Below are positions 7,531 through 15,545 of a DNA stretch of 33,324 nt, piece after piece. Each line of letters begins with the position of its first letter. The first letter of the stretch is position 1. The translations under genes and the position numbers were made by a program. Source of the DNA: Gemmatimonadota bacterium (GTDB lineage Bacteria > Gemmatimonadota > Gemmatimonadetes > Gemmatimonadales > Gemmatimonadaceae); the NCBI GenBank assembly GCA_947462095.1, contig CANHNQ010000025.1:1-33324 (forward strand). The letters run 5' to 3'. The notes under the pieces were generated by a model. The model was given only the letters and a program-made list of their open reading frames with translations. It was not told the DNA's origin and did no database searches.

Positions 7531-9155
7531 CAGACCATCTCCTGCGCCTTGCGCGCCTTGGCCAGCTTGGCGAGATGGCGCTTGTAGTGGTCACGGAACT
7601 CGGGATGATCCTGCGGCACGTCTTCCCACACGCCGCTCGCGAACCCGGTGCCCACGCCCTCGAAGAACGCTGTCATGGTATCGAAGCGTGCCTTGTTGCC
7701 GAGCGCCGCGTTCACGACGGTGGCGAGCGAACCGGCACCGGCCGGGCCCATCAACGGGCGCGCGGAGATCAGATTCGTGAAGTACAGGGACGGGATCGAC
7801 AGCTCCTTCGCCTTCTGCACGACCGGCGTGGTGCCGATGGCGAGATCGGGCTTGAACTCGTGCAGCGCCGCCAGGTCCTGCTCGAGCGACGCGCGATACT
7901 GCACGTGAATGCCACGCGCCGCGAGCCATTCGCGATCGAGTTCGCTGTACGGCGTGCGAGGGCACGCGGTGCCCACATAGCGCACGTCGGCGCCGCTTTC
8001 CACCAGCAGTCGGGCGACGAGCAGCTCGGAGCCTTCGTACCCCGACATCGTGATGCGACCCGTGATCGGCATCTTGGCCAGCGCGCCCTTGATCATCGGC
8101 AAGAACTTGTTCTTGGCGGCATCAATGTGATCGCGCGAGACGCCCGCCATTTGCCCGATGGATTCGAGCCAGCTCTCGGTGCCGTCGTAGCCGACGGGCG
8201 CAGAACCCACGATGGGGCGGCCGGCCGCCGTGAATTCGCGGTACGACGCCGTGTAGAACGGATGAATCGCGGCCACGCCAACGCAGTCGAGTGCCGCGTA
8301 CAGCTCGCGCCACTCACGCGTGGGCACCACGGGGCCCGCCGCGAGTCCCATCGGCTCAAGCATCATGGCGATGCCGATGGGATCGACCGGAAACATTTCG
8401 CCGACCAACGTGACGGTGGGCTTCTCGCTGACGCCACCGCGCGGCGCCGCCACGGGCCCGAGCTCGGCCTCGGTGCGCGCATAGCGCAGCATCGCACCGG
8501 CCAGCACGTCTTTCGCTTCGGCATGCGTGGGCACGCCGAAGCCCGGCACGTCGATGCCGATGATGCGTACCCCGTTGATCTCCTTCGGCAGCAACTGCAG
8601 TGGCACGCCCGACGCCGTCGGAACGCACAGGTTGGTGATCACGATGGCATCGTACAGCGCGGGATCGGCCATCTTGTACACCGCATCGCGGATGTCTTCG
8701 AACAGCTGTCCCGTGACGAGGCTCTCGGAGTTGAACGGCACGTAGCCCACGGTGCGTCGCGCACCGTAGAAATGCGACGTGAACGTGAGGCCATACACGC
8801 AGCAGGCCGAGCCCGAGAGAATGGTGGCCGTGCGGCGCATACGCAGACCGACACGCAACGACCCGAACGCCGGGCACATGCTCTGCGGCTGATCGTGCGG
8901 GCCCTTCGGATAGTCGGCGGCGTAGCGATCCAGGGTCTCGCTCTTGCCGGCCGCTTTCGCTGCGGCAAGCATTTCGTCGGCGCCGGCGTGACAGCCAAGT
9001 CCGTCGGCGGCCGTGGCGGCGGTGTTGATCGCACCGCCGTCGATCACCGGCAGGGCACGGGACGTGGGCTGATCGGCATCGTTCGCCGTGGGCGTGCGGC
9101 CCGCGTCATCGTAGACGACTTCGCGAAGCCCGTCGCCGCTGGAGTGGTTGCTCAT
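7530..9155 (-). CDS. bchY: Chlorophyllide a reductase subunit Y
   Basis: A 541-residue partner of BchZ. Cys94 (QSMCPAFG), Cys119 (SACCVYG) and Cys177 (TNLCVPT) have the same spacing (25 and 58 residues) as the three BchY cluster ligands I recall for the Roseobacter enzyme (62, 87, 145). The pattern is shifted by 32, reflecting a longer N-terminal region. That extra region is Asp/Ala/Thr-rich and probably disordered. The gene begins 13 bases after bchX and ends in bchZ. The substrate is chlorophyllide a (or 3-hydroxyethyl derivatives), and electrons come from BchX. Confidence 0.97.
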   Translation of the reverse strand: MSNHSSGDGLREVVYDDAGRTPTANDADQPTSRALPVIDGGAINTAATAADGLGCHAGADEMLAAAKAAGKSETLDRYAADYPKGPHDQPQSMCPAFGSLRVGLRMRRTATILSGSACCVYGLTFTSHFYGARRTVGYVPFNSESLVTGQLFEDIRDAVYKMADPALYDAIVITNLCVPTASGVPLQLLPKEINGVRIIGIDVPGFGVPTHAEAKDVLAGAMLRYARTEAELGPVAAPRGGVSEKPTVTLVGEMFPVDPIGIAMMLEPMGLAAGPVVPTREWRELYAALDCVGVAAIHPFYTASYREFTAAGRPIVGSAPVGYDGTESWLESIGQMAGVSRDHIDAAKNKFLPMIKGALAKMPITGRITMSGYEGSELLVARLLVESGADVRYVGTACPRTPYSELDREWLAARGIHVQYRASLEQDLAALHEFKPDLAIGTTPVVQKAKELSIPSLYFTNLISARPLMGPAGAGSLATVVNAALGNKARFDTMTAFFEGVGTGFASGVWEDVPQDHPEFRDHYKRHLAKLAKARKAQEMV

Positions 9156-9168
9156 CGCGGTCTCGTGA

Positions 9169-10185
9169 TCAAACAGTGTCGTACACGACTTCGAGCGACG
9201 GCTTGGTCACGTCTTCGCGGCCGACGAGATCGAACATCGTGGCGGGTTCGAGCACCACGTTGCCGCCCACCTGACTGGCCGCGAACAACCCGAGGAGTTC
9301 GTCCTGCGTGAGCGGCTTCGGTCGCACCGGCGGCGCGTCGGCCACGGCCTGCGCGAGTTCGCCGAACAACGGGCCCCACTCACCACCGGGGAAGCCGATG
9401 ATTTCGTAGTTCGCGCTCTTCTTCCGGATGTCGTCGTTGGCTGGCACCTTCGCCAAGATCGGGATGCCCGCCTTCTCTGCGAAGGCTTCGGCTTCGCCGG
9501 TGCCGTCGTCCTTGTTGATCAGGATGCCGGCCACGCCCACGTTGCCGCCGAGCTTGCGGAAGTACTCCACCGCCGAGCAGACGTTGTTGGCCACGTACAG
9601 CGACTGCAGATCGTTCGAGCCGACGACGATCACCTTCTGGCACATGTCGCGCGCGATCGGCAGTCCGAAGCCGCCGCACACGACGTCGCCGAGGAAGTCG
9701 AGCAGGACGAAGTCGAAGCCCCATTCGTGGAAGCCCAGCTTCTCGAGGATTTCGAAGCCGTGAATGATGCCGCGTCCGCCGCAGCCGCGGCCGACTTCCG
9801 GACCGCCGAGCTCCATGGCGAACACGCCGTCGCGTTTGAAGCAGACGTCGCTGATGGAGACCTGCTGGCCGGCGAGTTTGAGCCGCGACGACACTTCGAT
9901 GATCGTGGGGCAGGCGCGTCCACCGAAGAGCAGCGACGTGGTGTCGCTCTTGGGGTCGCAGCCGATGAGCAGCACCTTCTTGCCCTGCTGCGCCATCATA
10001 TAGGAGAGATTGGCGAGCGAGAAGCTCTTGCCGATGCCGCCCTTGCCGTAGATCGCGATGATCTGCGTTTCTTTGGTCACGGGTCCGGTGTGCACCGCAT
10101 CGGGCGCGGCGGCGGCTTCGCTGCGTACGCTGGAGTGCAGCTGATGCAGGGCGCCGTTGGCGGAGCTGGTACCGTCTTCACTCAT
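9169..10185 (-). CDS. bchX: Chlorophyllide a reductase iron protein X
   Basis: A 338-residue NifH-like homodimeric ATPase that passes electrons to BchYZ. The P-loop GKGGIGKS is at residues 47-54. The two cluster cysteines, Cys135 (GRGCGGRG) and Cys170 (DVVCGGFG), are 35 residues apart as in NifH and BchL. The start at 10185 is chosen because it overlaps the bchC stop by four bases (ATGA) and has GGAG upstream; the frame is open further upstream but runs through bchC. The first 38 residues are a Ser/Ala-rich leader before the core fold. BchX rather than BchL is supported by its neighbours bchC, Y and Z. Confidence 0.97.
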   Translation of the reverse strand: MSEDGTSSANGALHQLHSSVRSEAAAAPDAVHTGPVTKETQIIAIYGKGGIGKSFSLANLSYMMAQQGKKVLLIGCDPKSDTTSLLFGGRACPTIIEVSSRLKLAGQQVSISDVCFKRDGVFAMELGGPEVGRGCGGRGIIHGFEILEKLGFHEWGFDFVLLDFLGDVVCGGFGLPIARDMCQKVIVVGSNDLQSLYVANNVCSAVEYFRKLGGNVGVAGILINKDDGTGEAEAFAEKAGIPILAKVPANDDIRKKSANYEIIGFPGGEWGPLFGELAQAVADAPPVRPKPLTQDELLGLFAASQVGGNVVLEPATMFDLVGREDVTKPSLEVVYDTV

Positions 10186-11150
10186 GCAACCGTTCTCCAG
10201 TCGAGGATCATCTTGACACAGTGAGGATCGCCGAACGCGGTGGTGTAGGCGTCGGCCGCACGGGATACTGCTTCGCGGTGCGTGATCAACCCGTCGAGCG
10301 CGAGCGCTCCCGAGTTGGCCAGGGCCGCGATTGCTTGCAGGTCGGACTCTTTCCATTGCGCGGCAATGCGAAAACGTGCCTGTCGCATGAACGCGGGCGG
10401 AAAGGTGAAGCTGACCGGTTCGCTATAGAAACCGGCGAGACAGATCTCTCCGCCCGGGGCCATGCGGCCCACCAGCGAGTCGATCAGGCCATTGGCCCCG
10501 CTGACTTCGCAGATCGTGCGATAGTCGCGGCGGGTGTCGGTGTCCGGATGGATGACGTCGTAGTCACGCGCGCCATCCATGCGCACCGGGTTGATCTCCC
10601 ACACGGTCGGCCGTTTGCCACCGTACAGCACCACCAAGCGCGCGATGAGCCGACCCAGCGCCCCGTGGCCGACGATCAGTTCGGGCAAGAGCTCCGGCAC
10701 GTCGCGTGGGGACACGCCGGGGGCCACCGCACAGAGCGCGTTGTGCGCCGTCGCGGCCAGGGCGAACAGCGCACCGTTCTCTCCGAGCGATGGGTGGAGC
10801 ACCACGGTCTTCGTGCCCGGAACCACCACCAGCGAGGCTTGCCCGCCAAAGAGGCCGCGGGCGTCGGTGAATCCGCGAGAGCCGGCGATGTACACCAGGT
10901 CGCCGACAGTGCGACCGGACTCGGGACCCGCGTCGATGATCTCGCCTACGCCCTCGTACCCCGGCACCAGAGGATAGCCGAGCCCCGGGAACGGAGGCAT
11001 CGTGCCGCTCCAGAGCATACGCTCGGTGCCCGTGCTGATGCCAGACCAGCGCATCGCCACCAGCACATCGGCGTCGGTGGCGGGGACGAGCGTCAACTCG
11101 CGAACGGAGAGCTGCTGGGGGTGTTCGAAAACGACGGCAGTGGTCTTCAC
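10182..11150 (-). CDS. bchC: Bacteriochlorophyllide a dehydrogenase
   Basis: A 322-residue MDR/zinc-alcohol-dehydrogenase-like protein that oxidises the C3 hydroxyethyl group to the acetyl group of bacteriochlorophyll a. The start is a GTG at 11148-11150 (VKTTAVVFEHP), matching the usual BchC N-terminus (MxTxAVVFE). Diagnostic blocks are RWSGISTGTERMLWSGTMPP, GYPLVPGYEGVG and VGHGALGRL (nucleotide-binding turn). No ribosome binding site precedes the GTG. The paired operator sites lie directly upstream, so the message may be leaderless or nearly so. It leads the bchCXYZ operon. Confidence 0.95.
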   Translation of the reverse strand: MKTTAVVFEHPQQLSVRELTLVPATDADVLVAMRWSGISTGTERMLWSGTMPPFPGLGYPLVPGYEGVGEIIDAGPESGRTVGDLVYIAGSRGFTDARGLFGGQASLVVVPGTKTVVLHPSLGENGALFALAATAHNALCAVAPGVSPRDVPELLPELIVGHGALGRLIARLVVLYGGKRPTVWEINPVRMDGARDYDVIHPDTDTRRDYRTICEVSGANGLIDSLVGRMAPGGEICLAGFYSEPVSFTFPPAFMRQARFRIAAQWKESDLQAIAALANSGALALDGLITHREAVSRAADAYTTAFGDPHCVKMILDWRTVA

Positions 11151-11153
11151 ATG

Positions 11154-11197
11154 TGTAACGTGTTGTTGACACCAGAGGCTGTCAACATTGGATGAGT
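11154..11197 (-). promoter_or_regulatory. bchC promoter region with PpsR/CrtJ-like operators
   Basis: TGTAACGTGTTGTTGACA at 11154-11171 is a perfect TGT-N12-ACA site. A second, weaker site starts exactly 26 bp further on at 11180 (TGTCA left half good, right half TGAGT poor). A consensus -35, TTGACA on the minus strand, lies at 11180-11185; 17 bases on is CACGTT (11157-11162), a poor -10, inside the first operator. The geometry (26-bp offset, -35 in the outer site, inner site over the -10) repeats the puf region. TTGACA and TGTCAA also form an inverted repeat at 11166-11185. Confidence 0.72.
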
Positions 11198-11212
11198 CGA
11201 TTTGTCGGGATT

Positions 11213-11244
11213 CACGTCCGAGGGCGCCAGCGCCCACGGACGTG
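11213..11244 (-). terminator. Terminator after crtF
   Basis: An inverted repeat of two near-continuous 15-base arms pairs 11213-11220 with 11237-11244 (8 bp) and 11222-11226 with 11231-11235, with a single A-A mismatch between and a tiny loop. It begins nine bases after the crtF stop codon and lies before the bchC promoter. It therefore separates crtF from the bchCXYZ operon. The following minus-strand sequence has no strong T-run. Confidence 0.7.
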
Positions 11245-11252
11245 CGTGTCCG

Positions 11253-12488
11253 TCAGGCTTCCGCGACGATCAGTCCAGTCTGGATCGGAAAGCGCGTCGA
11301 GACCTCGCGGCTGCGCTTGAATCCGGCCGCCTGCAGCATCTCGTGCAGTTCGGACGCACGCCGAGCACGGCCTTTCCCCATCGCCATGAGATAGAACGAG
11401 AAGTAGGCGTCGCCCACCGTCTCCGCGCCGCGGACGCCGGCCATCGCTTCCGCGATCAACAGCACACCGCCGCTCGGGAGCGCCGCCCGGACTCGCTTGA
11501 GCAGGCGCATCACCGACTCGTCGTCGTGGTCGAGCAGCACGCGCACCAGCGACACCACGTCGGCACCCGTGGGCAGCGGATCCGCGTGAAAGTTGCCGCC
11601 ATGGCAGTCGACGCGATCGGCAAAGCCCGCGTGACTGAGACGCGCTTTCGCCCGCGCGGCGACGGCCGGCAGGTCGAACAGGCGCAGCTGCAGTTTCGGA
11701 TGCCGCTGCCCGACCAGCGACAAGAAGACACCCTCGCCACCGCCCACGTCCAGCAGGCACCGGTGCTTCGACAGATCGTAGACGTCGAGGACGTCGTTCG
11801 CGACTGGCGGGAGCGTATCGGCCATGATCTCCGAGTACGCCGCCACGCGGGCGTCGTCGATTTGCTGTGGGCGCGGGGCGTCGGCGTACGACCAGTATCG
11901 CGAGAGTTCGGTGCGGAAGTCGGCGCCTTGGCGTAGCAGGGCGACGGGGTTGCTGAGGTCCTGATACGCCATCCGGTGATGACGGATGAGCGCGAGGACG
12001 CCGGTGTTGTCAACGAGCGGCGCGCCCAGCGCGCCCAGCGCGTAGCGCCCGTGCCGGCGCTTCATGAGCAGGCGGAGCGAGACCGCCGCATTCAGCAATC
12101 GCTCCGTACTGGCCCGCGAGAGCTGCGTCTGCTCGGCGATCTCATCGACCGTGCGCGCCCCCGCGGCGAGATACGCGAACAGGTCGAGTTCGACGCACGC
12201 CAGCAGGGTCTGCGTGTACACGAAGCCGGACACGATATCGAACAGCGCGCGGGAGCGCCGCATGGTGACCGGGCGCGTGAGCGGGAATCGGGCGCTCCAG
12301 CGCTGGAACTTGTCGGTCGCGACGAGGGCATTCCACCAATCGCGGATACGCTCATGCCACGCGGGGGGCGGAGTGAGGGCCACGGGGCTCACTCCCGTCA
12401 CGGGGTGCGCGGTGATTGGCGTCTTGGCGCGCTCTGTCGCCAGAGCCGATGCGGTCGGGGCCGTCAGGGCCTGCTCAGGAGGGTTCAC
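11253..12488 (-). CDS. crtF: Carotenoid O-methyltransferase CrtF (hydroxyneurosporene type)
   Basis: A SAM-dependent methyltransferase that methylates tertiary hydroxyl groups of acyclic carotenoids in the spheroidene/spirilloxanthin routes. The dimerisation region (RSRALFDIVSGFVYTQTLLA), a winged-helix part (TVDEIAEQTQLSRASTERLL), the SAM site LLDVGGGEGVFL and SLVRVLLDHDD with EAMAG are typical of CrtF. The end (VGDAYFSFYLMAMGKGR) is also CrtF-like rather than BchU-like. The start is uncertain: GTG at 12486-12488 gives 411 residues and falls at the predicted transcription start. GTG 12536 lies upstream of the promoter and is unlikely. GTG 12383, with GGGAG in front, would also keep all conserved parts. 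The gene has its own promoter and terminator. Confidence 0.9.
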   Translation of the reverse strand: MNPPEQALTAPTASALATERAKTPITAHPVTGVSPVALTPPPAWHERIRDWWNALVATDKFQRWSARFPLTRPVTMRRSRALFDIVSGFVYTQTLLACVELDLFAYLAAGARTVDEIAEQTQLSRASTERLLNAAVSLRLLMKRRHGRYALGALGAPLVDNTGVLALIRHHRMAYQDLSNPVALLRQGADFRTELSRYWSYADAPRPQQIDDARVAAYSEIMADTLPPVANDVLDVYDLSKHRCLLDVGGGEGVFLSLVGQRHPKLQLRLFDLPAVAARAKARLSHAGFADRVDCHGGNFHADPLPTGADVVSLVRVLLDHDDESVMRLLKRVRAALPSGGVLLIAEAMAGVRGAETVGDAYFSFYLMAMGKGRARRASELHEMLQAAGFKRSREVSTRFPIQTGLIVAEA

Positions 12489-12494
12489 GGGCCG

Positions 12495-12523
12495 ACGATA
12501 AGCAGCGGAAACAAGAGTGTCAA
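12495..12523 (-). promoter_or_regulatory. crtF promoter
   Basis: On the minus strand a perfect -35 TTGACA (12518-12523) and TATCGT (12495-12500, four of six -10 positions) are separated by 17 bases. The -35 lies inside the PpsR-like operator at 12518-12535, so repressor binding would block RNA polymerase. The expected transcription start is near 12488, the position of the candidate GTG start codon. Confidence 0.65.
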
Positions 12524-12560
12524 GAAAAGTATACACATCCGGTGTAAGGCTCTTGCGACG
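12518..12560. promoter_or_regulatory. Paired PpsR/CrtJ-like operators between crtF and bchI
   Basis: TGTCAAGAAAAGTATACA at 12518-12535 is a perfect TGT-N12-ACA site. TGTAAGGCTCTTGCGACG at 12543-12560 has one mismatch in the outer triplet. The starts are 25 bp apart. Each site overlaps the -35 of one of the two divergent promoters. The left site resembles the second puf/bchO site closely (GTCAAGAAAAGTATACAC against GTCAAGGAAAACTTACAC). Confidence 0.75.
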
Positions 12561-12581
12561 CCGAGTTCCCGATCCTATCGT
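12553..12581 (+). promoter_or_regulatory. bchI-bchD-puhE promoter
   Basis: TTGCGA (12553-12558, four of six -35 positions) and TATCGT (12576-12581) are 17 bases apart, and the -10 is identical to that of the divergent crtF promoter. The operator at 12543-12560 covers the -35. The expected start of transcription is about 12588. Confidence 0.55.
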
Positions 12582-12637
12582 CGAGGACGGTGGAGTGGCC
12601 CGGACGTGGCCGTCCTATTGAACCTTTTTCAGTCCAG

Positions 12638-13681
12638 ATGCGACCGGTCTTTCCGTTCAGCGCGATCGTTGGCCAGGACGAGATGAAGCTGGCGTTGCTG
12701 CTGGTGGCCGTGGACCCCGCAATCGGTGGGGTCATGGTCTTCGGCGATCGGGGGACCGGCAAGTCGACGGCCGTGCGGGCCCTCGCCGGGCTGCTGCCCC
12801 CCATGAAGGTGGTGGCGGGGTGCCGCTACGGCTGTGATCCTCAGGCCAGCAGGTCCCGATGCGACGAGTGTCAGGCCCGGGCGGCCGCCGGCGTGCATGC
12901 CAAGTCGGCGTTGGCCCCCGTGCCGGTGGTCGATCTCCCGCTCGGGGCCACGGAAGACCGGGTGGTCGGTGCGCTCGACCTCGAGAAGGCGCTGACCACG
13001 GGCGAAAAAGCATTCGAGCCCGGTCTGCTGGCGCGAGCCCATCGCGGCTTCCTGTATGTGGATGAAGTGAACCTCCTCGAGGATCACCTCGTCGACCTGT
13101 TGCTCGATGCCGCTGCCACGGGCGAGAACGTGGTGGAGCGCGAAGGGGTGAGTATTCGCCACCCATCGCGCTTCGTGCTGGTCGGCAGCGGCAATCCGGA
13201 AGAAGGGGAGCTACGTCCTCAACTGCTCGACCGTTTCGGTCTCGCGGTCGATGTGCGCACGCCCACGGTCATCGCGACGCGCATCGACGTGATCAAGCGC
13301 CGGGATGCGTTCGATCGTGATCCGGTGGCCTTCCTGGCGCATTGGCACAAGGCCGATACGAAGGTGCGCCGCCATTTGGAGAAGGCGCGGACGCGACTCG
13401 ATGCGCTCGTGGTCTCCGATGCGGTGCTCGAACGGGCGGCAACGCTCTGTTCGCAGCTCGGGACCGATGGATTGCGGGGGGAACTCACACTGCTGCGAAC
13501 GTCGCGCGCGATGGCCGCGTACGATGGCGACGAGGAAGTGACGCTCGCGCACCTTCGCCGGATCGCGCCGATGGCGCTCCGTCATCGCCTGCGCCGGAAT
13601 GTGCTCGACGACGCCGGGTCGACGACCCGCGTGGAGCGTGCCATCGCGGAGCTGTGGGGCGATGGCGTCAACGCCCGCTGA
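12638..13681 (+). CDS. bchI: Magnesium chelatase subunit I
   Basis: A 347-residue AAA+ ATPase that, with BchD, drives insertion of Mg into protoporphyrin IX on BchH. The Walker [10 protein letters not shown] is at residues 36-44, followed by the BchI-typical Cys-containing insert (GCRYGCDP...SRCDEC), the Walker B region [13 protein letters not shown] and GSGNPEEG. The ATG at 12638 gives the family N-terminus [16 protein letters not shown] and normal length, but it has no clear ribosome binding site. An in-frame GTG at 12590, close to the predicted transcription start, would add 16 residues. bchD starts 20 bases before its stop. Confidence 0.96.
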   Translation: MRPVFPFSAIVGQDEMKLALLLVAVDPAIGGVMVFGDRGTGKSTAVRALAGLLPPMKVVAGCRYGCDPQASRSRCDECQARAAAGVHAKSALAPVPVVDLPLGATEDRVVGALDLEKALTTGEKAFEPGLLARAHRGFLYVDEVNLLEDHLVDLLLDAAATGENVVEREGVSIRHPSRFVLVGSGNPEEGELRPQLLDRFGLAVDVRTPTVIATRIDVIKRRDAFDRDPVAFLAHWHKADTKVRRHLEKARTRLDALVVSDAVLERAATLCSQLGTDGLRGELTLLRTSRAMAAYDGDEEVTLAHLRRIAPMALRHRLRRNVLDDAGSTTRVERAIAELWGDGVNAR

Positions 13682-15545
13682 TCTGCCGCGGGGCGGTCCC
13701 GCGCTGACCGCGTTATTGCTGGCGGTCGATGCGCGGGGACTGGGTGGCGCGATCCTCGACCATCCGTTGCACGAGCAGGCGCGGGCCTTCTCGACGCTCG
13801 TGCAGCGTGCGCTCCCCGACGGCGCGCCCCTGCGGCGCGTGCCGTCCAGCGTGACCCCCGACCGGCTCTACGGTGGCGTCGATCTCGCGGCCACGCTCTC
13901 CACCGGACGACTGGTGTCGGAACGCGGCGTGCTGGCGGCGGCCGATGGCGGTGTCATCGTGGTACCGATGGCGGAACGACTGTCCATCGCGGCGCGCACC
14001 GCGTTGTGCGAGGTGCTCGATCATGCCGAAGTGCAGGTGGCGCGCGACGGCATTGGTGAGCAGCACGCCGCGCGCATCTGTGCCATCGTTATGGATGAGT
14101 CGATCCAAGACGAGTCGGTACATGACGCCGTGCGTGACCGACTGGCGTTTGTCGTGCGCATGCGCGGATCGGCGGCCGACGCGCTGTTCGACGACCTCAA
14201 TGCCCTCGACGAACGCGCGGTCGCATCGTGGGAGCGTCTGGCGCGGGACGCACGCCATCGGCTCATGTCGGTGAGTGTGGACGAATCCTGGATCTCGGCG
14301 CTCTGTGAAACGGCCGACGCATTCGGTATCGACTCGGTGCGCGCCCCGCTGATGGCGCTGCGCTGCGCGCGGGCGCACGCCGCGTTGCACGGACGGCTGA
14401 TCCTGGTCGAGGCCGACGCCGAGGTGGCGGCGGCTCTGGTGCTCGCACCGCGGGCGACGCGACTGCCGCCGCCCCCCGAAGAGCCGGCCAACGAGAACGA
14501 CCAACCGGGGGAACCCCCGCCATCGCCGCCGGAGCACACGCCGCCGCCCCCGGCGCCGCCGCCGGAGCCCCCCGATGCGGACTCGGATGACGACGCCCCG
14601 ACGCCGCCGTCGAGTAGCACCGACGTGTTGCGCGAGGCCGTCACGTCGGCTCTGCCACCGGGCATGCTCGCGCAGCTGCTGGAGAAAGTGAACGGCGGCA
14701 CGATGCAGGGACGCGTGGGCGCCGAGAAGCAGAACATGGTGCGTGGCAGGCCGCGCGGTGCGCGCAGTGGCCTCCCACGCGGCGGCTCGCGATTGCACTT
14801 ACTGGAGACGTTACGCGCGGCCGCGCCGTGGCAGCGGGTACGCCTCACACACCCTGCGCCGGCTGCGGCGCTATCCGCCCCGTCCGCCATGCCGTCGGTG
14901 AAGGGACGTCCGCGCGTCAACATCCGCCGCGAAGACTTCCGGATTCGGCGCTTCATCGAAAAGACCGGCACCACGGTGCTCTTCGTCGTGGACGCCTCGG
15001 GGTCCTCGGCCCTCCATCGACTGTCGGAGGCAAAAGGCGCGGTCGAGATGCTTTTGGCGGAGAGCTATGCGCGGCGTGATCGCGTGAGTCTGATCGCGTT
15101 CAGAGGGCAGGGAACCGAATTGCTCTTGCCGCCGACGCGTGCGCTGGCGCGCGCGAAGAAGGTGTTGGCCGCGCTCCCCGGCGGCGGCGGTACGCCGCTG
15201 GCGCACGCCATCGACGCGGCGCTCGAGCAGGCGCTGGCTGCCAAGCGCGCAGGGAGTGCGCCGTTGGTGGTCCTGCTCACGGATGGTCGCGCCAACATTG
15301 CGCGTGACGGGGCGCCGGGGCGTCCGGGTGCCGAGCGTGATGCGCTCATGGCCAGCGCCCGCTTTGCGCAGCAGGGTATTCCCGCGATGTTCGTGGATAC
15401 CTCCGCGCGCGGTGAGCCGGTGGCGCGTCGCGTGGCCGAGGCGATGCGGGCGCGCTACGTGTTGCTGCCGGCCGCGAATGCGAAGGCGCTCGGTGGGCTG
15501 GTGCGCACCGCGATGCACATGGCAGACGGAGCCGATCGTGCATGA
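13662..15545 (+). CDS. bchD: Magnesium chelatase subunit D
   Basis: A 627-residue partner of BchI. The N-terminal AAA+-like part lacks a recognisable Walker A and so probably does not hydrolyse ATP, as in the family. A linker at about residues 268-325 is strongly Pro-rich with acidic stretches (PPPPEEP..., DADSDDDAP). The C-terminal VWA domain carries the metal site DASGS near residue 443 in VLFVVDASGSSALHR and the LLTDGRAN loop. The start ATG ([11 protein letters not shown]) overlaps the bchI end by 20 bases, so the two are probably translationally coupled. The length is within the family range. Confidence 0.96.
   Translation: MASTPADLPRGGPALTALLLAVDARGLGGAILDHPLHEQARAFSTLVQRALPDGAPLRRVPSSVTPDRLYGGVDLAATLSTGRLVSERGVLAAADGGVIVVPMAERLSIAARTALCEVLDHAEVQVARDGIGEQHAARICAIVMDESIQDESVHDAVRDRLAFVVRMRGSAADALFDDLNALDERAVASWERLARDARHRLMSVSVDESWISALCETADAFGIDSVRAPLMALRCARAHAALHGRLILVEADAEVAAALVLAPRATRLPPPPEEPANENDQPGEPPPSPPEHTPPPPAPPPEPPDADSDDDAPTPPSSSTDVLREAVTSALPPGMLAQLLEKVNGGTMQGRVGAEKQNMVRGRPRGARSGLPRGGSRLHLLETLRAAAPWQRVRLTHPAPAAALSAPSAMPSVKGRPRVNIRREDFRIRRFIEKTGTTVLFVVDASGSSALHRLSEAKGAVEMLLAESYARRDRVSLIAFRGQGTELLLPPTRALARAKKVLAALPGGGGTPLAHAIDAALEQALAAKRAGSAPLVVLLTDGRANIARDGAPGRPGAERDALMASARFAQQGIPAMFVDTSARGEPVARRVAEAMRARYVLLPAANAKALGGLVRTAMHMADGADRA

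Noticed and set aside
7575-9311. A 578-codon open frame on the plus strand opposite bchY
   Set aside because: Same reason: its product is Arg/His/Gly-rich with no domain, while the opposite strand holds a complete bchY with conserved cysteines.
11253-12488. BchU (C-20 methyltransferase) instead of CrtF
   Set aside because: BchU belongs to green-bacterial bacteriochlorophyll c synthesis, and no other gene of that route is here. The N-terminal helix region and the VGDAYFSFYLMAMG segment fit CrtF better.
14469-14640. DNA repeat or recombination site in bchD
   Set aside because: The GC-rich repetitive stretch is the Pro-rich linker (CCG/CCC codons) characteristic of BchD, with frame fully kept.
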